Counted from the first letter of the stretch, positions 9,701 through 19,683 are shown. The stretch: DNA of 64,000 nt from Yponomeuta sedellus (GCA_934045075.1 OW203734.1:18085680-18149679), one strand, 5' to 3'. Translations and numbers: made by a program. Notes: generated by a model from the sequence alone, not told the origin.

Positions 9701-10275
9701 AAACTTTGGTAAGTACTACATAACAATGATACATTAAACAAATTATACAAATCCTAAGGGCGCATCGAGTTTCTGTGTGTGTGTGTGTATGTTAGTGCTG
9801 TGCAATAAAAAAATCGGAAGCGCTCCTAAGTAGGCCCCAAGGAACACACAAAAGTATAATGACAGTCCCGTGAGCTTCGGGGCAATTGTTTGTTCTAGGA
9901 GTCTTAATTTCACTAACGCATGGTATCTATGGGTTACGACAATAGCCCCCCTGGGGCTATCCTAATTAGCGAGCTGCGAGCGACGTAGCAAGAGCCAGTG
10001 TTGACCTGTTATGATAACCTGATATAGTATTTTATATTTATTTCTTACACAAATACAAATAATATTTATTATCGTGAAGAATAATGCACAGAGACAAATA
10101 AAATTAGTAAAACAAAGCCAAGACAAATAAAAGTTTATATCGCCCAACATTGCAGTATAAAAACAATTCTTTGCACAATACAATTTTATACCGTAATATA
10201 TTATAACACGGTATGTTCTAAATAGATAATATTTAAGCAACATAATGAACAAATCTGTCTTATACTAAACATACT
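9701..10275. other. no gene; short GT microsatellite
   Basis: A (GT)n tract lies at about 9775-9788. Otherwise AT-rich sequence without recognisable features. Confidence 0.5.
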
Positions 10276-10465
10276 GACGACCTTTGTGTTGTAGCGGTAG
10301 CGCATCTGCCTACCATGCAAGAGGTCCCGGGTTCGAACCCCGGCTGGAGACAAAAAAACCCCAGGTCTTGTTTGTTTACATGTTTGTGATGTCGTTGTTT
10401 CTGGTTCCCACGACACGGTATCCTAGTGTGGGGTCAGAAGTAATGTATGTAAATGTTATATTGTA
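10276..10465 (+). repeat. tRNA-derived SINE family 2
   Basis: The head has pol-III boxes: A-box TAGCGGTAGCGC and B-box GGTTCGAACCC in a tRNA-like fold (10279-10352). An AAAAAAACCCCAGGTCTTG body and a conserved 3' part (GTGTGGGGTCAGAAGTAATG) follow. The inverted copy at 43519-43729 aligns along the full length, which shows this is a family and not a tRNA gene. Confidence 0.82.
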
Positions 10466-10952
10466 GTGGGGTTAATTTTTCTATTAATTTTTTCGTTCGG
10501 AGACCGGACCGCTGTGTAGACGAAACGGGCGTTAACTATTCTGCGCAGCAAATATGCGAGCCGGCGTTTTGGCTGGTCTGTGGCAGTGCTTACTTTTGCG
10601 CGGCGAGAGGGTCGCCTGATTTTTTCCAATATAAACCATCCATAAAATAGTGGACCTGCCGGTCTTTTGATGGTCCATTGGTTCTAAACCACCCGCGGAG
10701 AGCGCAGGCAAGAAGCCAGCTTTGCCGGCTACAGAAGACGTAGCACTCGACTGCACCGTCCTGGAAGCGTGCCACAACCCAGGACGTTGAAGACACCAGC
10801 AGGGCGCCTTCTTATTATCTCTGCGTTTTTCTATATGCAACGGAACCCGGGATAAGCTGACAGGCCTGAGCCTTCCGGTCTGCTGGCGGGTTCCGTAAAG
10901 TTAACGTAAAGTTTGTTTTTGTTTTGCGGCACTTTCAAAAAAATTTATTTTA
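10466..10952. other. GC-richer stretch of unknown origin
   Basis: Base composition is GC-richer than the surroundings (about 10500-10900). Frames exist on both strands but none shows protein-family features. Probably an unidentified repeat. Confidence 0.4.
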
Positions 10953-11019
10953 ACCGAAACGCAGGTTTCCACGTTTCGGTATTAAAATTTAACTGAAGCG
11001 CAGGCTTCCACGCTTCAGT
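10953..11019. other. two tandem stem-loops with compensatory changes
   Basis: ACCGAAACG..CGTTTCGGT (10953-10980) and ACTGAAGCG..CGCTTCAGT (10992-11019) are sister hairpins. The stems differ at two base pairs, and both partners have changed each time. The loops are alike (CAGGTTTCCA and CAGGCTTCCA). Confidence 0.75.
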
Positions 11020-11364
11020 AGGATTACCTTCTAAGTGGGGCTTTTGTGAATTTAGTATAAGAATAACATGTACTATTCTATAAGGTGTACCTTTTAAGAT
11101 TGTTAAAGTAAGCACATTTAAGGGACGCGGCCCCTCAGGCCCATTTTATTTGTAACCCTCATAGGTTTTCATACTATACTGTTTGTGAAGATTTTCTTCT
11201 TTTATTTAAAATTCCATTTTATTTAACCTCTTTTGAAAAATAATATACTACCTATTACAATGTGTTGTGTTGTAGTGTTGTTGTGTTGTGCTGTGTTGTG
11301 TTTTTTAATAAATACTAACAACGCGATCACGAAGCACGCGATCAAGACTATGTGAATTGGTAAC
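11020..11364. other. no gene; imperfect TTGTG repeat
   Basis: An imperfect TGTGT/TTGTG simple repeat at about 11263-11303. The rest is AT-rich. Confidence 0.6.
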
Positions 11365-11740
11365 TGTTATGTGTAGGAATCGAGTCGAACCCAGTGATTA
11401 GATTCAATCACTTAAGTTAACTAACAATAGGCGCGGTTGAGTGCAGGATGGGTGACCGTCCCGTGACTACCACTAGTGGCATTTTGTTCCAGCGCTTCCG
11501 TGCTTCGCAAGGCACGCTGACTCGTTGGTGCCGGCTGTCATGTAATGGCAGTCGTTGAGTCGTGTCAGAGGCCTTATGGGCGGCATGATAACTACAGTTA
11601 GTCCCGCCACTGTCATTCAATCCTGCACCAACCCGGACTTGGCCCCCGTGGTGGAGTATGGCCTAACCTTCTTGCGATGCAGGAAGAGACCCGTGCCCCA
11701 GCAGTGAGGACATATAAGGGTTGATATTGTTATGTGTAGG
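11365..11740 (+). mobile_element. 5S rRNA-derived SINE with 13-bp target-site duplication
   Basis: The body 11378-11727 is flanked by perfect direct repeats TGTTATGTGTAGG at 11365-11377 and 11728-11740. The head carries AAGTTAACTAAC, GGCGCGGTTGAG and GGATGGGTGACCG, in the order and spacing of the 5S box A, intermediate element and box C. The tail is CCCCAGCAGTGAGGACATAT then GGGTTGATAT. It lacks the first ten or so bases of the longest copies. The target-site duplication shows insertion by target-primed retroposition. Confidence 0.88.
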
Positions 11741-11755
11741 CTCAAATGCTTCTAA

Positions 11756-13270
11756 TAGCTATATTTGGTTTAAAAACCTATTTAGAGGCTAAAAATTTCA
11801 CCCATGCCGGGATTCGAACCCGCAACCTCTGGCTATCCGTGCCAGCGCTCTACCAATTGAGCCAATGGGCGACTCACGGCATCAGTGAAATTTCGAACCT
11901 CTTTACACTATTCTCTGTATTACGTACAGGCAGCGACATCTGACTTAAGCAAATTGCATTACTTACAGCCCCGACTACCTACTTTGCAGTTAGGTTTAAC
12001 ATCGGAACGATATCACTGTACCCACATGATTACACTATTTTTATTTTTAATGCACTAACCCGTGCTAAGGAACAAATTTAAAAACCTATTTAGAGGCTAA
12101 AAATTTCACCCATGCCGGGATTCGAACCCGCAACCTCTGGCTATCCGTGCCAGCGCTCTACCAATTGAGCCAATGGGCGACTCACGGCATCAGTGAAATT
12201 TCGAACCTCTTTACACTATTCTCTGTATTACGTACAGGCAGCGACATCTGACTTAAGCAAATTTTTAGCCTCTAAATAGGTTTTTAAATTTGTTCCTTAG
12301 CACGGGTTAGTGCATTAAAAATAAAAAAAGTGTAATCATGTGGGTACAGTGATATCGTTCCGATGTTAAACCTAACTGCAAAGTAGGTAGTCGGGGCTGT
12401 AAGTAATGCAATTTGCTTAAGTCAGATGTCGCTGCCTGTACGTAATACAGAGAATAGTGTAAAGAGGTTCGAAATTTCACTGATGCCGTGAGTCGCCCAT
12501 TGGCTCAATTGGTAGAGCGCTGGCACGGATAGCCAGAGGTTGCGGGTTCGAATCCCGGCATGGGTGAAATTTTTAGCCTCTAAATAGGTTTTTAAATTTG
12601 TTCCTTAGCACGGGTTAGTGCATTAAAAATAAAAATAGTGTAATCATGTGGGTACAGTGATATCGTTCCGATGTTAAACCTAACTGCAAAGTAGGTAGTC
12701 GGGGCTGTAAGTAATGCAATTTGCTTAAGTCAGATGTCGCTGCCTGTACGTAATACAGAGAATAGTGTAAAGAGGTTCGAAATTTCACTGATGCCGTGAG
12801 TCGCCCATTGGCTCAATTGGTAGAGCGCTGGCACGGATAGCCAGAGGTTGCGGGTTCGAATCCCGGCATGGGTGAAATTTTTAGCCTCTAAATAGGTTTT
12901 TAAATTTGTTCCTTAGCACGGGTTAGTGCATTAAAAATAAAAATAGTGTAATCATGTGGGTACAGTGATATCGTTCCGATGTTAAACCTAACTGCAAAGT
13001 AGGTAGTCGGGGCTGTAAGTAATGCAATTTGCTTAAGTCAGATGTCGCTGCCTGTACGTAATACAGAGAATAGTGTAAAGAGGTTCGAAATTTCACTGAT
13101 GCCGTGAGTCGCCCATTGGCTCAATTGGTAGAGCGCTGGCACGGATAGCCAGAGGTTGCGGGTTCGAATCCCGGCATGGGTGAAATTTTTAGCCTCTAAA
13201 TAGGTTTTTAAATTTGTTCCTTAGCACGGGTTAGTGCATTAAAAATAAAAATAGTGTAGCTATATTTGGT
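11756..13270. mobile_element. multimeric tRNA-like repeat array with 14-bp flanking direct repeats
   Basis: The direct repeat TAGCTATATTTGGT lies at 11756-11769 and 13257-13270. Between them are five tRNA-like cores spaced exactly 308 bp within each arm: two on the minus strand (11799-11871, 12107-12179) and three on the plus strand (12494-12566, 12802-12874, 13110-13182). The arms meet at about 12262. Each unit has the 73-nt core plus a shared body (TTTTTAGCCTCTAAATAGG, CACGGGTTAGTGCATTAAAA, ATCATGTGGGTACAGTGATA). Units within the array read almost identically. Confidence 0.9.
11799..11871 (-). repeat. tRNA-like core, representative
   Basis: Folds as a cloverleaf: 7-bp acceptor (CGCCCAT with ATGGGTG), D stem GCTC/GAGC, anticodon stem CTGGC/GCCAG, T arm with TTCGAAT. 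The anticodon loop is ACGGATA, so position 33 is C instead of U. The T stem has a bulged G and no CCA or terminator follows. This is a SINE-type promoter region and not a working tRNA. The same core recurs at least 15 times in the window. Confidence 0.8.
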
Positions 13271-13450
13271 GTTAATCAGCTGCATGTACATGAAGGTTCA
13301 TTATCAGTAGGTATTACCCTCTGTGGGAAATAAAAATATGTTTAAGTAAGTTCCTAGCACCAACTCATACTAGATAAGGTAATAAATAGCCTGAAATGTG
13401 GGCCGACAGACAGAAGTCTTTGTAAATTGTATACAAAAAGTGGCGTTGCA

Positions 13451-13713
13451 TATATCGCACCCTCAGAACGAAAGAGGCCTAAGTCAAAAAATAGTTTAAA
13501 TACTCAAAAATATCTCAAAAAATTGAGTACCTAACAATCATAGAGACATAAAAAGGTATGCTCTAAAAGATGAATAGTAAAACAAAGGCACTTATTGTAA
13601 AAAAAGAGCATAGTGAATCTTCCGTCCACGGCATACCTTTTTATGACTCTATGATTGTAACTCAATTTCACTATTTTTTGACTTAGGCCTCTTTCGTTCT
13701 GAGGGTGCGATAT
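13451..13713. mobile_element. fold-back MITE
   Basis: ATATCGCACCCTCAGAACG at 13451 is inverted at the right end (13670-13713), arms of about 44 nt. A second inverted pair (CATAGAGACATAAAAAGGTA and its near-complement, 13535-13561 with 13631-13657) lies inside. Non-coding. Lies between the tRNA-like array and the LINE. Confidence 0.8.
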
Positions 13714-13819
13714 GATTGTTTCAAAAACCTGTAGGGGCTGAGACTGCTGACGTAATGTGAACATAGTTGAGCGGGCTAGCGATTGCCCGCCAGTCGCTCG
13801 TGTGGGTCTCACCCAGTAA

Positions 13820-14270
13820 CAAAAGTAAAAAAGTAAAAAAGTGTTTATTGGAGCAAATAAAATCAATACACTCTTAAGTAACAATAATATTATATAGTAA
13901 GTAAGTGATTTACACATTTTAATGCGACTTCCAACACCTAAACTAGGATTAACCTGTATCTTAGGAGTTGGAGCTCTTTCGACGAGTGACTTACATAATA
14001 CATAACATATCACTATACTTAAAATGATAAAGGGTAAGCTTAAAACTGTGTAGGAATTAAAACAAAGTTAATGACTTTGCATTTCTGGACTCAACCTAAC
14101 CCTACGACTGTGTCTTGGGATCGATACATAAATTATCAATTAGGGAGGTTGGAGGAAAAAAAAAAAAAAAAAAAAGTTATAATAATCTAAGCTAAAAGCT
14201 AAACGTATATTTGTATAGGGCGAATATTTGTTATTTAAAATAAAAAAAAAATAAAAAACGGGAAATAATA
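13820..14270 (-). other. 3' UTR of the LINE
   Basis: Continues from the LINE stop to an AATAAA-type signal read on minus (TTTATTGG on plus near 13842). It ends in A- and TTTAC-rich sequence near 13820. A 20-nt A run on plus at 14156-14175 lies inside. Confidence 0.55.
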
Positions 14271-17192
14271 TCAGCTGTATATAGAAAGTAAGTTCTCTGT
14301 ATCCAAGTATGACAAAGTTAATAGCCATGCTTTTGTTTTTTGTTTGACCTCATAAGTTAAAAGAGGATGAATGAGTAATTTTTTGTTGACTATATTATAT
14401 ATCCGAGGACTAATAAAAAAATAGTGTTTGGCGGCTGAGCTAGTATGGTGGGGGAAAGTCTGACAGACCCGATCTTTTCTCCGTTTATCCGTTTTATATG
14501 GGTCAAATGGCATTGAGCTGTGCTTACGTAGTATGCAATTTAGCACAAAGAGCTGTCTCACAGTGAGTACCTGTGTGTCCGCATATAAAAGAGAGGTAGA
14601 ATATCTAAAAGGTTTCCTGGTCATGACTTTGAGGACAGCCCTCTGTGCTCTTTCTAAGGGAAGAAGTAGGGTTTTAGCGGCCCCACCCCAAGCTGCAATG
14701 CAATAAGTTAAAATAGACTGAGCTAACGCATAGTACACACTAATAATGGTTTCAAAACTAACAGAGTTTCTAAGTCTTTTAAATATAAATATAAGTTTCC
14801 GACACCGTCCGGTCAGATTTTTTATCTGTTTTTTCCAGGACAGTGCCGGATCAAGAGTTATTCCGAGATATTTGATATTGTCAGTTACTTTTAAACTAAG
14901 ACAATCACAGGTAGGTTGTGACTGGCCACACAAGTGAGCCCTAATATTAAGTTCAAAGGAGTCTAAAGCGCATGCACGAAAACAAAAAGGCAAACATTTG
15001 GTCTTTTCAACATTTAGAGTTAGCAGGTTTTGAGATAGCCAATCCATCACAATTGTAAGTGCTGATTCTGCACGTTTACAAGTCTCAGTCCAGTTTGAGC
15101 CCTGAATCAAGAGTACTGTGTCGTCTGCATACGTTATGATATTGCAGTCAGGTATGGTCAAATTACAAAGTTGATCTAAATATATTATGAAAAGGGTTGG
15201 GCCAAGGATAGACCCTTGCGGAACGCCGTACTCTAAAGCGCACTCATCACTGAAGAATTCATTAATTTTTACTGTTTGTGTTCGGTCCAAGAGATAGTCA
15301 CGGAAGATGTCCAAGGCTACTCCTCTTATTCCAATAGCTTCCAGTTTGTTTAGAAGGAGGGGAACAGAGACAGTGTCAAATGCCTTAGAAAGGTCGAGGA
15401 AAACGCCCATACACTTTCTTTTGCCGTCTAAAACCTTTGAAACAGTTGTGGTTAATTCAATAACTGCATCTTCTGTGCATCTGCCCCTTCTAAATCCGTA
15501 TTGGTTTTCTGATATTATACTGTTATTCTCAAGATAAAGGGTAAGTCTGTTATTAAGTGCCTTTTCCAAAACCTTAGATAAGGTGCTCAAAACAGATATT
15601 GGTCTATAGTTATTGACACTGTCTCTGTCCCCGCTTTTGTGGATGGGATGGACTACTGCCTTTTTAAAAGTAGTAGGAAAGATACCTGATCTAAAGGAAA
15701 GGTTACATATATGTGTGATAACTGGAACTATTTTGAGGCGAACTGATTTAAGTACTATGGCGGATATGCCATCATGACCTACGGAACAATCGGATCGAAG
15801 TCCTTTAATTATATCGTCTATCTCACAGCAGTCCACCTCTGTCAGTGCAAAAGAATTAATTTGAGTAGGTTGAAAAAATTTTAGGGCGTGCTTAGATGGG
15901 TTAATTTTGCTGGCCAGGTTTTTTCCAATATTTGCGAAAAAATTATTTACTGTGTTTAGTGACATGAGAGGTTCAGTACTCAAATTCAGTAGTTCAAGGG
16001 GGGGTGAAGACTTAGAATTTATATTGCTAATGTTTTTTATTATTTCCCAAGTAGCTTTAGGATTACGTTTTACTTTTTCTAGTTCAGCCTGCTCATATAT
16101 CTGTTTGACACGCCTCAAGAGATTAGTGCAAAAGTTGCGGTACCTAGTAAAAGTGGTTTTGAGGACAGTATTGTCAGGATCTTTTTTATGCTTGCGGTGT
16201 AACTGATCTCGGTTTCTGGAGCATCTTAATAGACCAGGAGTAATCCACGGTTTTATTATAACTTTCCTACGCGGTATCTTTAATATAGTAGAATGGACCC
16301 TTATAACCTTGGAAAGATTGGTAACTAACAGATCAGCTGCCTCGTTGGCATCCTGTGTAATTAAAATACTAGCAAAGTCCGTGTTATTTATTTCGTGTGT
16401 TAAGGCCGGGTAATCTATTTTAGTATGAGTTTTTATAGGTTTAGGCCTTTGCGTCTTAGTGCTTAAAGCGAGTAGAACAGGGCTATGGTCAGTAACACAG
16501 TTATCAAGTATTAAAGTGATGGACTGATGGCTAGATTTAAGTATTACATGGTCCAGACAGGCCGTCTGTCGGGTAGGGAGATTGTGTGTAGGTAGAAGTC
16601 CATGCGATGCTACTAAGTTTAAGTATTCGTCCTGCTGGCTACTCGAGGAATGGGGGCTAATATTTATGTTTAAATCACCTATTAAGGCAATATTAGTGTA
16701 GCTAGATAAAGACGTCAGAGTATTATTTAGGCTGTTAAGAAAATTACTGGTAACCTGATTAGATGGTGATCTGTAAATAGCAACAATAGCGAGGTCCGAG
16801 TCGGTCTCACATACCATGCAGTTTCCGTCCGAAAACGAGGGGTATACTATTTTATGTGAAATATTATTAAGCACGTAAATTATTACACCATCATTTTGAT
16901 TTAAGTTTGAAAGGGAGGCATAAGAAACGTAATCGTCTATCTGGGGTATATTATTTACCTTATAGAGCCAGCATTCGGATAGCACAATCACTTCGGGTTT
17001 GAATTGCAATCTAGATAAAAGAACTAAAAAACTATCAAAGTTTTTATTTATGCTGCGTATATTCATGTGGAGAATCCTGATCTTTGCATCCGGAGACCCT
17101 ATGATGTTTTTGCAATCTTCCGGGGAACAAGATAGCGAAGATGCTTTTCCTAGGGAATCAATTTCATTTTGAGTATTCCTTAGATTATCCAT
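14271..17192 (-). CDS. LINE ORF2: apurinic-type endonuclease plus reverse transcriptase
   Basis: An uninterrupted 973-residue frame. Residues about 38-245 form an APE-like endonuclease with HMNIRS, VLSECW, IGDLNINI and TDHSP motifs, which nicks target DNA. Residues about 490-760 are a reverse transcriptase with FLDLSKAFDTV (Asp near 600), YGVPQGSILGP and the catalytic YADD at about 688-691. There is no RNase H. This domain order fits the Jockey/CR1-like non-LTR group; I cannot fix the clade. A C-terminal segment like the fragment at 18.5 kb follows. No ORF1 is seen upstream (17193-17350), so the element is either 5' truncated or a single-ORF type. All catalytic residues are present, so it could be active if transcribed. 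Confidence 0.95.
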   Translation of the reverse strand: MDNLRNTQNEIDSLGKASSLSCSPEDCKNIIGSPDAKIRILHMNIRSINKNFDSFLVLLSRLQFKPEVIVLSECWLYKVNNIPQIDDYVSYASLSNLNQNDGVIIYVLNNISHKIVYPSFSDGNCMVCETDSDLAIVAIYRSPSNQVTSNFLNSLNNTLTSLSSYTNIALIGDLNINISPHSSSSQQDEYLNLVASHGLLPTHNLPTRQTACLDHVILKSSHQSITLILDNCVTDHSPVLLALSTKTQRPKPIKTHTKIDYPALTHEINNTDFASILITQDANEAADLLVTNLSKVIRVHSTILKIPRRKVIIKPWITPGLLRCSRNRDQLHRKHKKDPDNTVLKTTFTRYRNFCTNLLRRVKQIYEQAELEKVKRNPKATWEIIKNISNINSKSSPPLELLNLSTEPLMSLNTVNNFFANIGKNLASKINPSKHALKFFQPTQINSFALTEVDCCEIDDIIKGLRSDCSVGHDGISAIVLKSVRLKIVPVITHICNLSFRSGIFPTTFKKAVVHPIHKSGDRDSVNNYRPISVLSTLSKVLEKALNNRLTLYLENNSIISENQYGFRRGRCTEDAVIELTTTVSKVLDGKRKCMGVFLDLSKAFDTVSVPLLLNKLEAIGIRGVALDIFRDYLLDRTQTVKINEFFSDECALEYGVPQGSILGPTLFIIYLDQLCNLTIPDCNIITYADDTVLLIQGSNWTETCKRAESALTIVMDWLSQNLLTLNVEKTKCLPFCFRACALDSFELNIRAHLCGQSQPTCDCLSLKVTDNIKYLGITLDPALSWKKQIKNLTGRCRKLIFIFKRLRNSVSFETIISVYYALAQSILTYCIAAWGGAAKTLLLPLERAQRAVLKVMTRKPFRYSTSLLYADTQVLTVRQLFVLNCILRKHSSMPFDPYKTDKRRKDRVCQTFPHHTSSAAKHYFFISPRIYNIVNKKLLIHPLLTYEVKQKTKAWLLTLSYLDTENLLSIYS

Positions 17193-17356
17193 TGAGAGGT
17201 ATTTATGTTCTGAGTGGGTAATTCAACTATGAGGTCGCTAATATAAATTAGGCTAGTAACACTACTGTATGTGCATATACCTCGATTGAACTTTCCGTGT
17301 TTTCCTATTATACTTGTGTAGCTGAATTCGGACTTTCATTCACCGAGATAGTCACT

Positions 17357-17740
17357 CCCTAAAAACCTATTAGAGGCTAAAAATTCCACCCATGCCGGGA
17401 TTCGAACCCGCGACCTCTGGCTATCCGTGCATTAAAAATATTGTAATCATGTGGGTACAGTGATATCATTCCGATGTAAAAACCTAACGGCTGTAAGTAA
17501 TGCAATTTACTTAAGCCAGATGTCGCTGCCTGGTAATACAGAGAATAGTGTAAAGAGGTTCGAAATTTCACTGATGCCGGTGAGTCGCCCATTAGCTCAG
17601 TTGGAAAGAGCGCTGGCACGGATAGCCAGAGGTCGCGGGTTTGAATCCCGGCATGGGTGAAATTTTTAGCCTCTAAATAGGTTTTTAAAATTGTCCCTAG
17701 CACGGGTTAGTGCATTAAAAAATAATATAATTATATGATT
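17357..17740. repeat. tRNA-like repeat, inverted pair of units
   Basis: A minus-oriented fragment (17357-17429) breaks inside the tRNA-like core and joins directly to a complete plus-oriented unit whose core is 17586-17659. The joint falls at GTGCATTAAAAATA. Confidence 0.85.
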
Positions 17741-17784
17741 GTCACTAACAGTTTTTATGTCGCTATTGTTAATAATGTAGCCTA

Positions 17785-18028
17785 TATACGTACCACTGCA
17801 GGGCACAGGCCTTCTCTCGGAGAGAGAGAATGGGCTTAATCACCGCTCGTGCCCTTCGCGGATTGGCGATTTCATGCGCCGAGGTATGTAAACACCTCCA
17901 ACGCTCAGGTTTCCCGACCATGTTTTATTTCACTGTCAGCGAGTGGTATTATTGCTATAACTTCACAAATGTACGTAACTTAAAAAAAAAACACAGTCAT
18001 TGGTACATGGCGGGATTCGAACCCACGA
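17785..18028 (-). repeat. tRNA-type SINE family 4
   Basis: On plus it runs from GGCCTTCTCTCGGAGAGAGA through GGCGATTTCATGCGCCGAGG and CACAAATGTACGTAACTTA to a tRNA-like B-box (GGGATTCGAACCCACGACC). The order is the reverse of the plus copy at 50.5 kb. Confidence 0.75.
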
Positions 18029-18290
18029 CCTTAAGAATAATTATTATAATTAAATTTGAATTACAAATTTGTAGTGTGCTGTAAGAGTACCTTGAATCTA
18101 TCACCCCAATACGGCTTATCTAGAGATTACAAAGTCTGCGACCTTTGTGTGGCCAGACAAAGCGTCAAGGTGACTTACCTGTGTGGCTGTTGCCTTAGTA
18201 ATTACTCTAAAAGGATATCGATTTAACAGCTTCGTGACAATACGAATTTCTCTAGGTTTCTCTACGTAAATCTAACTTAATAAATAAATA

Positions 18291-18770
18291 GTCTGCCTCG
18301 CTGGCGCAGCGGCTTAGCACGCTGACTGTAAAACGGAATCTTGGGTTCGATCCTCGGCCGGATAGGTTCAAAGACATTCATTTCTCATAAAGAACTTACA
18401 GTTCACTTAATTAATGAGAAAAACAAAAACTTAAAATTAGCTTATATTATACGGCATGCATTAAAGTAGCATCAATCTTAATTATAAATTTAAGACATGT
18501 AGCTTTAGTTTATTTTTAAAAGCATTCATATTTTCTGTATCCTTTACATCAGGTGGTAAGTTATTATACAGTTGGACACCTTCATACATGACATTTCAAA
18601 CTAGGAAACGAACTTTTCTAGTTTGTCTCGGGTCTTAGATGTTACCTATGTATTTATTGTATTAAATGTAACATCGAGTTAGCACCTATAACACAAGTCA
18701 GTTAGTTGTACTTAGTATAGGGCTAACGGGATCTGTGTAATATGCTTATGAATAATAATTATTATTATTA
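18291..18770 (+). repeat. tRNA-derived SINE family 3 split by a LINE fragment
   Basis: The tRNA-like head (GGCGCAGCGGCTTAGCACGC, B-box GGGTTCGATCC) is at 18291-18365. The family body (ACTAGGAAACGAACTTTTCTAG to GATCTGTGTAATATG) only resumes at about 18598. In the intact copy at 52.9 kb head and body are adjacent. Confidence 0.7.
18366..18597 (-). pseudogene. LINE C-terminal fragment inserted in a SINE
   Basis: On minus, about 18592-18480 reads YEGVQLYNNLPPDVKD followed by MNAFKNKLKLHVLNL. This is the conserved end of Jockey/CR1-type LINE polyproteins. 5' truncated, with a short 3' region. Not coding for anything functional. Confidence 0.65.
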
Positions 18771-19072
18771 AGTATTCCCACACACCTTCACTTGTCCTGG
18801 TTCCAAACTATATGGATATCCAGACAAAGCCATCGAAAACTTACAAATACATATTAAGGCCATTTGTATAAATAAACGGCGACCCCCAGTGGGATCGAAC
18901 TTACGACTGCAGTCAGACGAGATACCGGTTGACTAACAAGGACATCACAAACATGGCAATAAATTCAGACTAAAACCATTTTTGCAAAACTAGTGCCGTG
19001 GCCTCCAGAAATCGAACCCTCTGCCTCTGCTATAGTATTCAAGCGCCTAATCCAATAAACATGATAGTAATC
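18771..19072. other. no gene; two tRNA B-box-like remnants
   Basis: GGGATCGAACTTACGAC near 18892 and AATCGAACCCTCTGCC near 19010 look like decayed tRNA-derived SINE heads in minus orientation. Confidence 0.35.
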
Positions 19073-19343
19073 CTTGATATGCCCCTACTGCTAGGGCACG
19101 GGTCTCTTCCTGGATCACAGGAAGGTTCGGTGGTTTTTTTTTCTCTTTCTCTCCACGGACATGTCGGGTCCGTGCTCTTTTCAGGTATAGTTTTATTAGG
19201 AAGGATCTCTCGCTCTTACATTTTATTTTTTAGTTTCTTAACTTACTTCTACCTTAATATTACTTCAGTCTGTTGTATATATAATTTTTTTTTTAGGTTT
19301 GGTGTTTAGGCCATACTCCACCGAGGGGCCAAGTCCGGGCTGG
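19073..19343 (-). repeat. 5S-derived SINE interrupted by unknown sequence
   Basis: Tail part 19073-19126 (CTGCTAGGGCACGGGTCTCT) and body part 19307-19343 (TTAGGCCATACTCCACC) are separated by about 180 bp of T-rich sequence. The joints share a GGTT(C/T)GGTG string, perhaps a target duplication. Confidence 0.6.
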
Positions 19344-19683
19344 CAATATCCAGTAAACGTAACTTTCCTCATTGATTTCTGAAAAGGATCAAATCAAATC
19401 CTTTTATCAAATTCCATTTCACACAAAAAGCGGCGCACGCCAACCCAATTCGAGCTACGTACACTTTATTTTAACCCGCACCTATCCGCAGATTAAATCC
19501 AACTAGTGCGATAGCGTCACCGCATTTTATTGGCCTCTATCTCGATAGCTAGCACTTAAGCTCCACTATAAAATGCAACGCTGGCTTGGGCCTACTCTAG
19601 TCTTCCGGACAAATCCTACTAATATTATAATTAAGAAAGTTTGCGGATAGGAATAATATCTTGGATGTTTCTTACTCGATCGA
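19344..19683. other. no recognised feature
   Basis: Nothing supported. A short direct duplication of TCAAATCAAATCCTTTTATC type lies near 19390. Confidence 0.45.

Noticed and set aside
10279..10352. Functional tRNA gene
   Set aside because: Head of a dispersed SINE with a second full copy at 43.5 kb, and an A run instead of a pol-III terminator follows the head.
10532..10840. 102-codon minus-strand protein
   Set aside because: Frame in a GC-richer non-coding stretch. Competing frames exist on both strands and no family features.
11799..13182. Cluster of tRNA genes
   Set aside because: The cloverleaf is good but position 33 is C, the T stem has a bulge, there is no terminator, and identical flanking bodies travel with each copy. 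It is a repeat, not a tRNA gene cluster.
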